Positions 54,897-63,957 of a stretch of DNA of 64,000 nucleotides are shown piece by piece (position 1 is the first letter of the stretch; each line of letters starts with the position of its first letter). The DNA is from Reyranella massiliensis 521. GTDB taxonomy: Bacteria; Pseudomonadota; Alphaproteobacteria; Reyranellales; Reyranellaceae. The stretch is taken from assembly GCF_000312425.1 (NCBI RefSeq), contig NZ_HE997181.1, positions 3,968,320-4,032,319 on the forward strand, read 5' to 3'. Under the pieces are notes generated by a model. It had not been told where the DNA came from and made no database searches. It saw nothing but the letters and a program-made list of their open reading frames with translations. The position numbers and the translations under genes were made by a program.

Positions 54897-56603
54897 ATGT
54901 TTGACCTCGTCATCCGAAACGGAATCGTGATCGATGGATCGGGCGCAGAGCGCCGGATCGCCGATGTTGCAGTGCAAGAGGGCCGCATCGCCGCGGTCGG
55001 ACCGAAGCTCGGCGCCGGCAAACGCGAGATCGATGCCGCCGGGCTCGTCGTGGCGCCGGGCTTCGTCGACATCCACACGCATTACGACGGCCAGGCAACC
55101 TGGGACCCGTTCGTCACGCCCTCCTCTTGGCATGGCGTCACCACGACTGTATTCGGCAATTGCGGCGTCGGCTTCGCGCCGGTGCGCCCGGGCGCGTCGG
55201 GCTATCTCATCAACCTGATGGAAGGCGTCGAGGACATTCCCGGCACCGTTCTCAGCGAAGGCGTGAAGTTCAACTGGGAGTCCTTCCCCGACTATCTCGA
55301 TGCGCTGGCCTCGATGGATCGCGCCGTCGACGTCGCGGCCCAGCTCCCGCATGGCGCGCTGCGCTTCTACGTGATGGGCGATCGCGGTGCGGACCATGCC
55401 GAGGTGCCGACCGAACGCGAGATCGAGGAGATGGCGAAGCTCACCGAGGAAGCGCTGCACGCCGGCGCCATGGGCTTCACCACCTCGCGCACCACCAAGC
55501 ACAAGGCGCGCGATGGTCGCTTCACGCCGTCGCTCAGCGCCCGCGAGGCCGAGCTGCTGGGCATCGCCCAGGGCATGAAGCGCGCAGGCCGCGGCGTGCT
55601 GCAGGTCAACTCCGATTTCGGGCCGGGCGAGTTCGAGGCCCTGGAAGCGGCGGCCAAGCTGGCCGGTCGGCCCCTCTCCTGCCTGCTGGTTCAGGTCGAC
55701 GCCCAGCCGAAGCTGTGGCGCGAGACGCTCGACCAGATCCATGGCGTGCGCCAGGCTGGCCGCATGGCCAACGCGCAGGTGGGCTCGCGGCCCATCGGCG
55801 TGATCATGGGCCTCGAGACGACGGCGCATCCTTTCGCGGCGCATCCGGCCTGGCTGGAAATGCGCCAGCTTTCACCCCAGGAGCGCTACCAGCGCCTCGC
55901 AGCGGATGCCGATTTGCGGCGACGCCTGGTCGAAACGCCGGCCGGCGGTGGCCCCCGCGCCTTCATGGCCGAGTCGTTCCACAAGATGTTCCCGATCGGC
56001 GAACGGCCCGACTACGAACCCGACGCCAAGAACTCTATCTCGGCAATCGCCGAGCGCAGCGGACGCACCCCGCAGGCCGTGGCGCTGGACGAGATGATGG
56101 CGCGCGACGGCAAGGGCCTGTTGATGCTGCCCTTCGAGAACTACGCCTATGGCAGCCTCGACGTGGTGCACGAGATGATCACCGATCCGGCAACGGTGCT
56201 GGGCGTGGCCGATGGCGGCGCCCATGTCGGCGTGATCTGCGATGCCTCCTCGCCGACGTCGCTGCTGACCCTGTGGGGACGAGACCGCACGCGCGGCCCG
56301 AAGCTCGGGCTCGAATTCCTGATCGCAAAGCAAACACGCGGCACGGCAGAAGCCTATGGCCTGATGGATCGCGGCCTGCTGGCGCCCGGCCACAAGGCCG
56401 ATATCAACTTGATCGACTTCGACGCCCTGACACTGAAGCGGCCCGAAGTGGTCTACGACCTGCCGGCCGGCGGCCGTCGCCTGATCCAGCGCGCGTCAGG
56501 CTATCGGCACACGTTCAACGCGGGTGTCGAGACAATGCAGAACGACGAGCTGACCGGCGAGCGGCCGGGCCGCCTCGTGCGAGGCGCGCAGACGCCCGCC
56601 TAG
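54897..56603 (+). CDS. N-acyl-D-amino-acid deacylase (D-aminoacylase) family amidohydrolase
   Basis: The 568-residue amidohydrolase has the metal motif His60 and His62 (DIHTHYDGQATWDP), TTTVFGNCGVGFAPV, GFTTSRT and the C-terminal VADGGAHVGVICDAS and GHKADINLID. Members hydrolyse N-acyl-D-amino acids or related amides. It is divergent from the OYE gene, and its stop overlaps that of urtE by three bases, tail to tail. No ribosome binding site is obvious before the ATG. Confidence 0.9.
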   Translation: MFDLVIRNGIVIDGSGAERRIADVAVQEGRIAAVGPKLGAGKREIDAAGLVVAPGFVDIHTHYDGQATWDPFVTPSSWHGVTTTVFGNCGVGFAPVRPGASGYLINLMEGVEDIPGTVLSEGVKFNWESFPDYLDALASMDRAVDVAAQLPHGALRFYVMGDRGADHAEVPTEREIEEMAKLTEEALHAGAMGFTTSRTTKHKARDGRFTPSLSAREAELLGIAQGMKRAGRGVLQVNSDFGPGEFEALEAAAKLAGRPLSCLLVQVDAQPKLWRETLDQIHGVRQAGRMANAQVGSRPIGVIMGLETTAHPFAAHPAWLEMRQLSPQERYQRLAADADLRRRLVETPAGGGPRAFMAESFHKMFPIGERPDYEPDAKNSISAIAERSGRTPQAVALDEMMARDGKGLLMLPFENYAYGSLDVVHEMITDPATVLGVADGGAHVGVICDASSPTSLLTLWGRDRTRGPKLGLEFLIAKQTRGTAEAYGLMDRGLLAPGHKADINLIDFDALTLKRPEVVYDLPAGGRRLIQRASGYRHTFNAGVETMQNDELTGERPGRLVRGAQTPA

Positions 56604-57295
56604 ACTGTCATGTGACGGCGCACGGCTTCCGCGTCGAAGGTCTCGCGGGTGCCGGACATCACGACTTCGCCGCGGTCCATGACGGCGAAGTCGTCGGCAA
56701 GTTCGTGCGCGAAGTCGAGATACTGCTCGACCAGCAGGATCGCCATGTCGCCGCGCTGACGCAGGAAGGTGATGGCGCGGCCGATATCCTTGATGACGGA
56801 CGGCTGGATGCCTTCGGTCGGCTCGTCGAGCACCAGCAGCTTCGGCCGCATGGTGAGCGCGCGGCCGATGGCGAGCTGTTGCTGCTGGCCGCCCGAGAGA
56901 TCGCCGCCGCGGCGCTTCAGCATGGATTGCAGCACGGGAAAGAGCTCGAACACTTCGTCCGGTATCTTCTTGTGCTCGCGTCTGACCGGCGCGAAGCCGG
57001 TCTCCAGATTCTCCTTCACCGTCAGCAGCGGGAAGATCTCGCGCCCCTGCGGCACCAGCGCCACGCCGCGTCGTGCCCGATCGTAGGGCGCCAGCTTCGA
57101 GACATCCTGTCCATCGAGCGAGATCGAGCCCGACGCGATCGGCTGAAGACCGCTGATGGCGCGCAGGAGGCTGGTCTTGCCGACGCCGTTGCGGCCCAGC
57201 AGGCAGGTCACCCGGCCGATGGCGGCCTTCAGCGACACGCCGCGCAATGCCTGCGCCGCACCGTAGTAGAGGTTGACGTTCTCGACCGCGAGCAT
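56600..57295 (-). CDS. urtE: Urea ABC transporter ATP-binding subunit
   Basis: The 231-residue ATPase has Walker A GRNGVGKTS at 34-42, signature LSGGQQQQLAIGRAL and Walker B LLVLDEPTEGIQPS, the UrtE/LivF style. It is the second ATPase of the urea importer and the last gene of urtABCDE. It starts two bases after urtD. The EGIQPSVIKDI segment is typical of UrtE rather than LivF. Confidence 0.95.
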   Translation of the reverse strand: MLAVENVNLYYGAAQALRGVSLKAAIGRVTCLLGRNGVGKTSLLRAISGLQPIASGSISLDGQDVSKLAPYDRARRGVALVPQGREIFPLLTVKENLETGFAPVRREHKKIPDEVFELFPVLQSMLKRRGGDLSGGQQQQLAIGRALTMRPKLLVLDEPTEGIQPSVIKDIGRAITFLRQRGDMAILLVEQYLDFAHELADDFAVMDRGEVVMSGTRETFDAEAVRRHMTV

Positions 57296-57297
57296 CG

Positions 57298-58044
57298 TTA
57301 GCGCCCCAGATAGACTTCGACGACACGCGGATCGGCGCTCACCTGGTCGAGCGTGCCTTCGGCCAGCATCGAACCCTCGTGCAGCACCGTCACCTTGACG
57401 CCCAAGGCACGCACGAAACTCATATCGTGCTCGACCACGACGACGGAATGGCTGCGATTGATCTCGCGCAATACCTGCGCCGTGGTCTCGGTCTCGACGT
57501 CGGTCATGCCGGCCACCGGCTCGTCGACCAGCAGGAGCTTCGGATCCTGGGCCAGCAGCATGCCGATTTCCAGCCACTGCTTCTGGCCGTGGCTCAGTCG
57601 GGCCGCCAGCATATGCTGCTGGTCGGTCATGCGGATGATCGTCAGGATCTCGTCGAGTCGGTCCTTCTCGGCCTTCGTGGGGGCCGCGAGCAGGAGCTTG
57701 TACCAGCTCCGCAGGCCCGACAGCGCCAGCAGGAGATTGTCGCGCACCGTGTGGGTCTCGAACACGGTGGGCTTCTGGAACTTGCGGCCAATGCCCAACG
57801 TGGCGATGTCGGCCTCGTCGAGCTTGGTGAGATCGGACTTGCCGTCGAACACCACTTCGCCCTCGTCGGGCCGGGTCTTGCCGGTGATGACATCCATCAT
57901 CGTGGTCTTGCCTGCGCCGTTCGGGCCGATGATGGCGCGCATCTCGCCGGGCTCGACCAGCAACGAGAGATTGTTCAGCGCCTTGAAGCCGTCGAAGGAG
58001 ACGGTGACGCCGCTGAGGTAAAGGAGCGCGGAGGTGCTTCTCAT
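57298..58044 (-). CDS. urtD: Urea ABC transporter ATP-binding subunit
   Basis: The 248-residue ATPase has Walker A GPNGAGKTT near residue 40, the UrtD-typical GRKFQKPTVFETHTVRDNL, signature LSHGQKQWLEIGMLL and Walker B LLLVDEPVAGMTD. The start overlaps the urtC stop by ATGA. It energises high-affinity urea uptake, which is normally induced under nitrogen limitation. Confidence 0.96.
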   Translation of the reverse strand: MRSTSALLYLSGVTVSFDGFKALNNLSLLVEPGEMRAIIGPNGAGKTTMMDVITGKTRPDEGEVVFDGKSDLTKLDEADIATLGIGRKFQKPTVFETHTVRDNLLLALSGLRSWYKLLLAAPTKAEKDRLDEILTIIRMTDQQHMLAARLSHGQKQWLEIGMLLAQDPKLLLVDEPVAGMTDVETETTAQVLREINRSHSVVVVEHDMSFVRALGVKVTVLHEGSMLAEGTLDQVSADPRVVEVYLGR

Positions 58045-59204
58045 GCCGGCGCCCCCGCCTTGCTCGCTTCGGCCTTGTCCGTCCCCGACTTAGCTCCCTG
58101 CGCCTTGCGCGCCTGCGAGCGATCCCGGATCTGGCCCCAAAGACCCATGATGCCCTTGGGCAGCAGCAGGGTGACGACGATGAACAGCGCACCCAGCGCG
58201 AACAGCCAGAATTCGGGCAACGCGCCGGTAAGCCAGGTCTTGCCGAAGTTGACCAGGAAGGCGCCGATCACCGGCCCGATCAAGGTGCCACGCCCGCCGA
58301 CCGCCACCCAGAGCACGGCTTCGATCGAATTGCCTGGCGCGAACTCGCTGGGATTGATGATGCCCACCTGCGGCACATAGAGCGCGCCGGCGACGCCCGA
58401 CATGGCGGCCGATAGCACGAAGACGAAGAGCTTGAAGCCTTCGACCCTATAGCCGAGGAAACGCATGCGGCTCTCGGCGTCGCGCACTGCCGTCAGCGCC
58501 TTGCCGAAGCGCGAGCCGACGATGGCCGCGGAAATCACCAGACCCAGCGCCAGTGCCACCGCCGACGCAAAGCACAGGGCGGCGCGCGTGCCGTCCGCCT
58601 GGACCGGGAAGCCCAGGATCTCCTTGAAGTCGGTCATGCCGTTGTTGCCGCCCAGCCCCATATCGTTGCGGAAGAAGGCCAGCATCAGCGCGAAGGTCAT
58701 CGCTTGGGTGATGATCGAGAGATAGACGCCGGTGACGCGGCTGCGGAACGCGAACCAGCCCAGCGCGAAGGCGAGCACGCTCGGCACCAGCAGGATCATG
58801 ATGGCGGCGAACCAGAACTGGTCGAAGCCGTGCCAGAACCAGGGGAGCTGCTTGTAGTTCAGGAACACCATGAAGTCGGGCAGCAGCGGATTGCCGTAGA
58901 CGCCGCGACTGCCGATCTGGCGCATCAGGTACATGCCCATGCAGTAGCCGCCCAGCGCGAAGAAGGCGCCGTGGCCCAGCGAAAGGATGCCGCAGAAGCC
59001 CCAGACCAGGTCGACCGCCAGCGCCAGCAGCGCGTAGCAGAGATACTTGCCGATGAGTTGCAGCACCCAGGCCGGCACGTGGAACGGGCTGCTGGGCGGC
59101 AGGAGCTGGTTGGCGAGCGGCAACAGGATGCCGACCACCAGCACCAGCAAGGTGAAGAGGCGCAGGCCCGGCCCCATGCCCTGCCAGAGGAAGCGCGTGA
59201 TCAT
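58041..59204 (-). CDS. urtC: Urea ABC transporter permease
   Basis: This 387-residue inner-membrane permease has LivM-type membrane segments (about ten) and the motifs YALLALAVDLVWGFCGILSLGHGAFFALGGYCMGMY in its first third (shown by its core GILSLGHGAFFALGGY) and NNGMTDFKEILGF. The C-terminal polar tail is rich in Lys, Ala and Gln. It is UrtC by style and place, ten bases after urtB, overlapping urtD by four bases. Confidence 0.95.
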   Translation of the reverse strand: MITRFLWQGMGPGLRLFTLLVLVVGILLPLANQLLPPSSPFHVPAWVLQLIGKYLCYALLALAVDLVWGFCGILSLGHGAFFALGGYCMGMYLMRQIGSRGVYGNPLLPDFMVFLNYKQLPWFWHGFDQFWFAAIMILLVPSVLAFALGWFAFRSRVTGVYLSIITQAMTFALMLAFFRNDMGLGGNNGMTDFKEILGFPVQADGTRAALCFASAVALALGLVISAAIVGSRFGKALTAVRDAESRMRFLGYRVEGFKLFVFVLSAAMSGVAGALYVPQVGIINPSEFAPGNSIEAVLWVAVGGRGTLIGPVIGAFLVNFGKTWLTGALPEFWLFALGALFIVVTLLLPKGIMGLWGQIRDRSQARKAQGAKSGTDKAEASKAGAPA

Positions 59205-59214
59205 TCGCCAGTAC

Positions 59215-60828
59215 TCATTCGACGGAGCGACCCTTCAACGCGAATAGGCCGCGCGGACGGCGCTGGATGAACAGGATGATGAAGACCAGCACGAGGATCT
59301 TGCCCAGCACCGCGCCGGCATAGGGTTCGAGGAACTTGTTGACGACGCCGAGCGTCAACGCGCCGATCAGGGTACCGAAGAGATTGCCGACGCCACCGAA
59401 CACCACGACCATGAAGGAGTCGATGATGTAGCCCTGGCCGAGGTTGGGGCTGACATTGTCGATCTGGCTCAGCGCCACGCCGGCCAGACCGGCAATGCCC
59501 GAACCGAGGCCGAAAGTCAGCGCATCGACCCGCGGCGTGCGAATGCCGACGGCCGAGGCCATCGGCCGGTTCTGCGTGACCGCACGCATGTAGAGGCCGA
59601 GCGACGTCTTGCGCAGCAGCAGGATCAACGAGGCGAAGACCACCAGGGCGAAGATCACGATCCAGAGCCGGCCGTAGGTCACGTTGATCTGGCCGACCTG
59701 GAACGCACCCGACATCCAGGACGGCGCACCGACCTCGCGGTTGCTCGAGCCGAAGATCGAACGCACGGCCTGTTGCAGGACCAGCGACAGCCCCCATGTC
59801 GCGAGCAAGGTGTCGAGCGGTCGACCGTAGAGGAAACGGATGATGCCGCGCTCGATCAGGATGCCGACGCCGCCTGCCACCAGGAAGGCGAGTGGCAGGG
59901 CGATCAGCAGCGAGGTGTCGAAGAGGTGCGGCGCCGAGGTGCGGATGATCTCCTGCACCACGAAGGTCGTGTAGGCACCCAGCATCACCATCTCGCCATG
60001 CGCCATGTTGATGACGCCCATGGTGCCGAAGGTGATGGCAAGTCCGATGGCCGCTAGCAGCAGCACGGAACCGAGCGAGATGCCGTACCAGACGTTCTGC
60101 GCCGCCTCCCAGGCGGCCAGCGTCTGGCGCACCGACTCGGCGGCGGCAACGGCTGCCGCCTTGACCTCGGGTTCCTTGGCGTTGTTGGCCGCACCTTGCA
60201 GGACGCTCAGCGCCTCGCGGTCGCCGCGGTCGCGGACAATGCCGATCGCGTCGATCTTCTGCGGGACCGTTGCATCGGAGGCGAGCACGACGGCGGCGCG
60301 CGCTTCGGCGAAGGCCTGCTTCACGCGCGCGTCCTTCTCGCCGGCAATGGCCGCGTCGAGCGGCCCCAGCGCGGCGGGTTCGGGCCGCTTGAAGAGGGAA
60401 TCGGCCGCGCCGCGACGGACGCGGGCATCGGGGCTCATGAGGGTGAGCGAACCGACGGCTGCTTCGATCACGCCGCGCAGGCGGTTGTTGACCCTGACCC
60501 GCTCCAGTTCGGATTCGGTCGCCGTGCCCGCGGCCGCGCCCGACACCGCCTCGGTGAGCGCGAGCTGATTGCCGCTGGGCTTGCCGATGACGACCTGCTT
60601 GTCGGACGTGCGGACATAGAGCTGGCCGGCGCCCAGCGCTTCCAGAATGGGCGCGGCGCGGGCATCGCCCGAAGCGGCCAGCGCGCCGATCGCGGTCTCG
60701 CGATCACCGAAGCTGCCGGCCGTGAGGTTGGTCACGAGGGACTGCAAGTCTGCGGCCAGGGCGGCGACGGCAATCGTCAGCGAAGCCAGCGCAGAAAACA
60801 GCACCGCGAGCGAGCGCAAGTGGAACAT
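59215..60828 (-). CDS. urtB: Urea ABC transporter permease with N-terminal periplasmic-like domain
   Basis: The 537-residue protein has a signal peptide (MFHLRSLAVLF to ALAAD), an about 220-residue HEAT-like helical domain (repeats such as GDARAAPILEALG and PEVKAAAVAAAESVR) and a C-terminal LivH-type permease (GVINMAHGEMVMLGAY, GRPLDTLLATWGLSLVLQQ). This extra N-terminal domain is standard for UrtB. The start at 60828 has no clear ribosome binding site. The gap to urtA holds a stable hairpin. Confidence 0.94.
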   Translation of the reverse strand: MFHLRSLAVLFSALASLTIAVAALAADLQSLVTNLTAGSFGDRETAIGALAASGDARAAPILEALGAGQLYVRTSDKQVVIGKPSGNQLALTEAVSGAAAGTATESELERVRVNNRLRGVIEAAVGSLTLMSPDARVRRGAADSLFKRPEPAALGPLDAAIAGEKDARVKQAFAEARAAVVLASDATVPQKIDAIGIVRDRGDREALSVLQGAANNAKEPEVKAAAVAAAESVRQTLAAWEAAQNVWYGISLGSVLLLAAIGLAITFGTMGVINMAHGEMVMLGAYTTFVVQEIIRTSAPHLFDTSLLIALPLAFLVAGGVGILIERGIIRFLYGRPLDTLLATWGLSLVLQQAVRSIFGSSNREVGAPSWMSGAFQVGQINVTYGRLWIVIFALVVFASLILLLRKTSLGLYMRAVTQNRPMASAVGIRTPRVDALTFGLGSGIAGLAGVALSQIDNVSPNLGQGYIIDSFMVVVFGGVGNLFGTLIGALTLGVVNKFLEPYAGAVLGKILVLVFIILFIQRRPRGLFALKGRSVE

Positions 60829-60857
60829 AGGTCTGGGAATTTGCCCGGAGGTGAGAA

Positions 60858-60881
60858 CGGGGCGACCTGGAAGTCGCCCCG
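60858..60881 (-). terminator. Intercistronic hairpin between urtA and urtB
   Basis: CGGGGCGAC at 60858-60866 and GTCGCCCCG at 60873-60881 form a perfect 9-bp GC-rich inverted repeat with a six-base loop, in the 92-base gap between urtA and urtB. Such hairpins after a binding-protein gene usually protect its mRNA end or stop part of transcription, so that the binding protein exceeds the permeases. No T-run follows. Confidence 0.55.
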
Positions 60882-60920
60882 CCCCTGTGGGTTGCAACTT
60901 AGAGACGGTGGCGCGGGGAC

Positions 60921-62216
60921 CTACTTGCCCTTACCGCCGCACTTGCCCGTGGCGACATTGAAGTTGCCGCAGTTCATGGGCTTGCGCCAATCGGAGATCA
61001 GGTCCTTCGAGTCCGGCAGGTAGTCGGACCACTCGTCGCCCAGCACCAGACCGTTGGTCTGCGAGACGACGTCGAACTGACCGTTGCCTTGGATCTCGCC
61101 GATCAGCACCGGCTTGGTGATGTGATGGTTCGGCAGCATTGCCGAGTAGCCACCCGTCAGGTTCGGTACCGAGACACCGATCATCGCATCGATGACGGCG
61201 TCGGAGTCGGTGGTACCGGCCTTCTTCACCGCTTCGATCCACATGTTGAAGCCGATCACATGGGCTTCCATCGGATCGTTGGTCACCCGCTTGGGGTTCT
61301 TGGTGAAGGTCTGCCAGGTCTTGATGAAGGCCTCGTTGGTCGGGTTCTTTACGGACTGGAAGTAGTTCCAGGCGGCGAGATGGCCAACCAGCGGCTTGGT
61401 GTCGATGCCGGCCAGTTCTTCCTCGCCGACGGAGAAGGCGACGACCGGGATGTCCTTGGCCTTGATGCCCTGGTTGCCGAGTTCCTTGTAGAACGGGACG
61501 TTGGCGTCGCCGTTGATGGTCGAGACCACGGCGGTCTTCTTGCCGGCCGAGCCGAACTTCTTGATGTCGGCTACGATCGACTGCCAGTCGGAGTGACCGA
61601 ACGGCGTGTAGTTGATCAGGATGTCTTCCTGCGCGACGCCCTTGGACTTGAGATAGGCTTCGAGGATCTTGTTGGTCGTGCGGGGATAGACGTAGTCGGT
61701 ACCCGCCAGAACCCAGCGCTGCACCTTCTCGTTGGCCATCAGATAGTCGACGGCCGGGATCGCCTGCTGGTTCGGAGCAGCACCGGTGTAGAACACGTTG
61801 CGCGAGCTTTCCTCGCCCTCGTACTGGACCGGGTAGAAGAGGATGCCGTTCAGCTCCTCGAACACCGGCAGCACCGACTTGCGGCTGACCGAGGTCCAGC
61901 AGCCAAACACCGCCGCGACCTTGTCCTTCTGCAGGAGTTCGCGGGCCTTTTCGGCGAACAGCGGCCAGTTCGACGCCGGGTCGACGACGACCGGCTCGAG
62001 CTTGCGCCCGAGAACGCCACCCTTCTTGTTCTGCTCTTCGATCAGCATCAGCATGACGTCCTTCAAGGTCGTCTCGCTGATCGCCATGGTGCCGGACAGT
62101 GAATGCAGAATGCCGACCTTGATCGGCGGTGCCCCTTGCGCGAGCGCGCCGGTCGCGGCGCCGGCCAGCAGGCCGGCGGCCACGAGGCCCGTGCGCATGA
62201 TCGTTCCCAAGTTCAT
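60921..62216 (-). CDS. urtA: Urea ABC transporter substrate-binding protein
   Basis: The 431-residue binding protein has a signal peptide (cleaved at GALA-Q, residue 26) and the UrtA sequence style: VGILHSLSGTMAISE, DPASNWPLFAEKARELL, GCWTSVSRKSVLPVFEE, LFYPVQYEGEE and GTDYVYPRTTNKIL. It binds urea in the periplasm. AAGGAG seven bases before the ATG supports the start; this site lies in one arm of an inverted repeat. A sigma-54 promoter sits just upstream, fitting nitrogen control. Confidence 0.96.
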   Translation of the reverse strand: MNLGTIMRTGLVAAGLLAGAATGALAQGAPPIKVGILHSLSGTMAISETTLKDVMLMLIEEQNKKGGVLGRKLEPVVVDPASNWPLFAEKARELLQKDKVAAVFGCWTSVSRKSVLPVFEELNGILFYPVQYEGEESSRNVFYTGAAPNQQAIPAVDYLMANEKVQRWVLAGTDYVYPRTTNKILEAYLKSKGVAQEDILINYTPFGHSDWQSIVADIKKFGSAGKKTAVVSTINGDANVPFYKELGNQGIKAKDIPVVAFSVGEEELAGIDTKPLVGHLAAWNYFQSVKNPTNEAFIKTWQTFTKNPKRVTNDPMEAHVIGFNMWIEAVKKAGTTDSDAVIDAMIGVSVPNLTGGYSAMLPNHHITKPVLIGEIQGNGQFDVVSQTNGLVLGDEWSDYLPDSKDLISDWRKPMNCGNFNVATGKCGGKGK

Positions 62217-62223
62217 CCCGCTC

Positions 62224-62266
62224 TCCTTGATCTTCCCGACGGAATCTCCCCGCCGAAGATCAAGGA
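62224..62266 (-). repeat. Perfect 12-bp inverted repeat covering the urtA ribosome binding site
   Basis: TCCTTGATCTTC at 62224-62235 and GAAGATCAAGGA at 62255-62266 (plus-strand reading) are exact reverse complements with a 19-base spacer. In RNA read toward urtA, the arm nearest the gene contains AAGGA of the ribosome binding site, seven bases before the ATG, and the other arm would pair with it. It may be a translation-blocking hairpin or a DNA-level binding site. Confidence 0.6.
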
Positions 62267-62283
62267 AGCGAAAGCCGTGCCAA
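62267..62283 (-). promoter_or_regulatory. Sigma-54 (RpoN) promoter of urtABCDE
   Basis: On the minus strand the sequence reads TTGGCACG, four bases, TCGCT. The -24 element is a perfect match and the -12 element has one mismatch to TTGCT; GG and GC are ten bases apart, as required. The transcription start would fall near 62256, 40 bases before urtA. Sigma-54 with NtrC commonly drives urea transporter genes under nitrogen limitation. No NtrC site was identified. Confidence 0.72.
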
Positions 62284-62309
62284 ACCCGAAAAGAGGCCTG
62301 TTGAAGGGC

Positions 62310-62879
62310 TCAGTTGGCGATCAAGGCCAACGCACCGCCGGCCATGACGGCGCCGCCGAGTGCCCGCAATCCCAGGTCGCCGACCGCCGACCTTGCGATC
62401 CATCCGAGTCCCAGGCCGATCGCATTAAGCAGGATGGTGGCCGCCGTGAAGCCCAGGATGAACCCGCCGGTGCCGACCGAGGGCGCCTCTATGGCATGCG
62501 CATAACCGTGGAAAATGGCGAACAGGCCGACTACCGCCATGGCAGCCGCCGACGGCACACGGACTGCACCCACAACGAGCGCGCCCAGAACCAGTACCGA
62601 CACGGCAATTGCCGCCTCAACGAGAGGCAGTTTTATGCCCGCGAATCCGGCAGCTGCCCCGAGAAGCATCATGACGACGAAGGCCGAGGGCACCAGATAG
62701 GCTGCGGCCGGCCGCTTGGCCGCCAGCAGCGAGGCCCACAGACCGACACCCACCATGGCCAGCAGATGGTCCCAGCCCGTGAAAGGATGGGCAAAACCCG
62801 ACGTGTCGTGGCCCGGATGAGCCAGGGCCGGACTGGCGGCTGCGCAAAGGAGAATGATGAGGGAGACGATCCTGGACAT
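62310..62879 (-). CDS. HupE/UreJ family protein
   Basis: The 189-residue membrane protein has a signal peptide (MSRIVSLIILLCAAASPALA) and the HupE/UreJ signature HPFTGWDHLLAMVGVG, about six membrane segments and FHGYAHAIEAP. UreJ/HupE proteins are probable nickel permeases supplying urease or hydrogenase; the ureG neighbour favours urease. It lies 26 bases after ureG and 93 bases before urtA, all on the same strand. Confidence 0.9.
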   Translation of the reverse strand: MSRIVSLIILLCAAASPALAHPGHDTSGFAHPFTGWDHLLAMVGVGLWASLLAAKRPAAAYLVPSAFVVMMLLGAAAGFAGIKLPLVEAAIAVSVLVLGALVVGAVRVPSAAAMAVVGLFAIFHGYAHAIEAPSVGTGGFILGFTAATILLNAIGLGLGWIARSAVGDLGLRALGGAVMAGGALALIAN

Positions 62880-62905
62880 GGGTACACCGCTTCGCTTTGA
62901 AAGCT

Positions 62906-63528
<623 letters not shown>

Positions 63529-63532
<4 letters not shown>

Positions 63533-63957
63533 AGCTCGAGTTCTCCGGCCGCGAGGGCGATGTAGCCTACACCCATCAGCAGGCAGTAGGGCGAATAGTA
63601 CTTCCTGTTCCGGGTGGCAAAGGGCTCGGCTGTGAAGTGGGTTCTCCAGCGCATGCTGTAGCCGGCCACGCAGCGGGCGACGAAGATGCCGGCGATGACA
63701 TAGGTGCCGGCCAGAACGCGCGGCTCGGTCATGCGACCTAGCGCATACCAGGGCCAAAGCGCCATCACGGCCAGAACCAGCGCGATGGCGAAGCACTGCC
63801 AGGCCGGCGGCATGCGGCGCCGACCGTCGCCCACAACGGCACGGGCCAGCGCTTCCTCGCTCTCTTCGGGCCAATGGCTGCCCAGTCCCCACATGGCATG
63901 CATGACTGCGATGGCGCCGACCCCAATGGTCAACAACAAGGCCAGCAATATCGTCAT
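63529..63957 (-). CDS. DUF3995 family membrane protein in the urease cluster
   Basis: The 142-residue protein has about four membrane segments and the DUF3995 marks [11 protein letters not shown] near the start and [17 protein letters not shown] at the end. It overlaps ureG by four bases (ATGA) and so is translated with it. Its role in urease maturation or nickel handling is unproven. The bases to its right (63958-64000) hold only leader or the tail of another gene. Confidence 0.82.

Noticed and set aside
54819-55844. N-terminal extension of the OYE gene on the minus strand
   Set aside because: It is antisense to the D-aminoacylase and has no OYE sequence; the TTG at 54818 with GGGAG fits the family start.
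62217-62309. Known riboswitch (guanidine or similar) in the urtA leader
   Set aside because: The transcribed leader is only about 40 bases if the sigma-54 promoter is used, and no known riboswitch core is visible.
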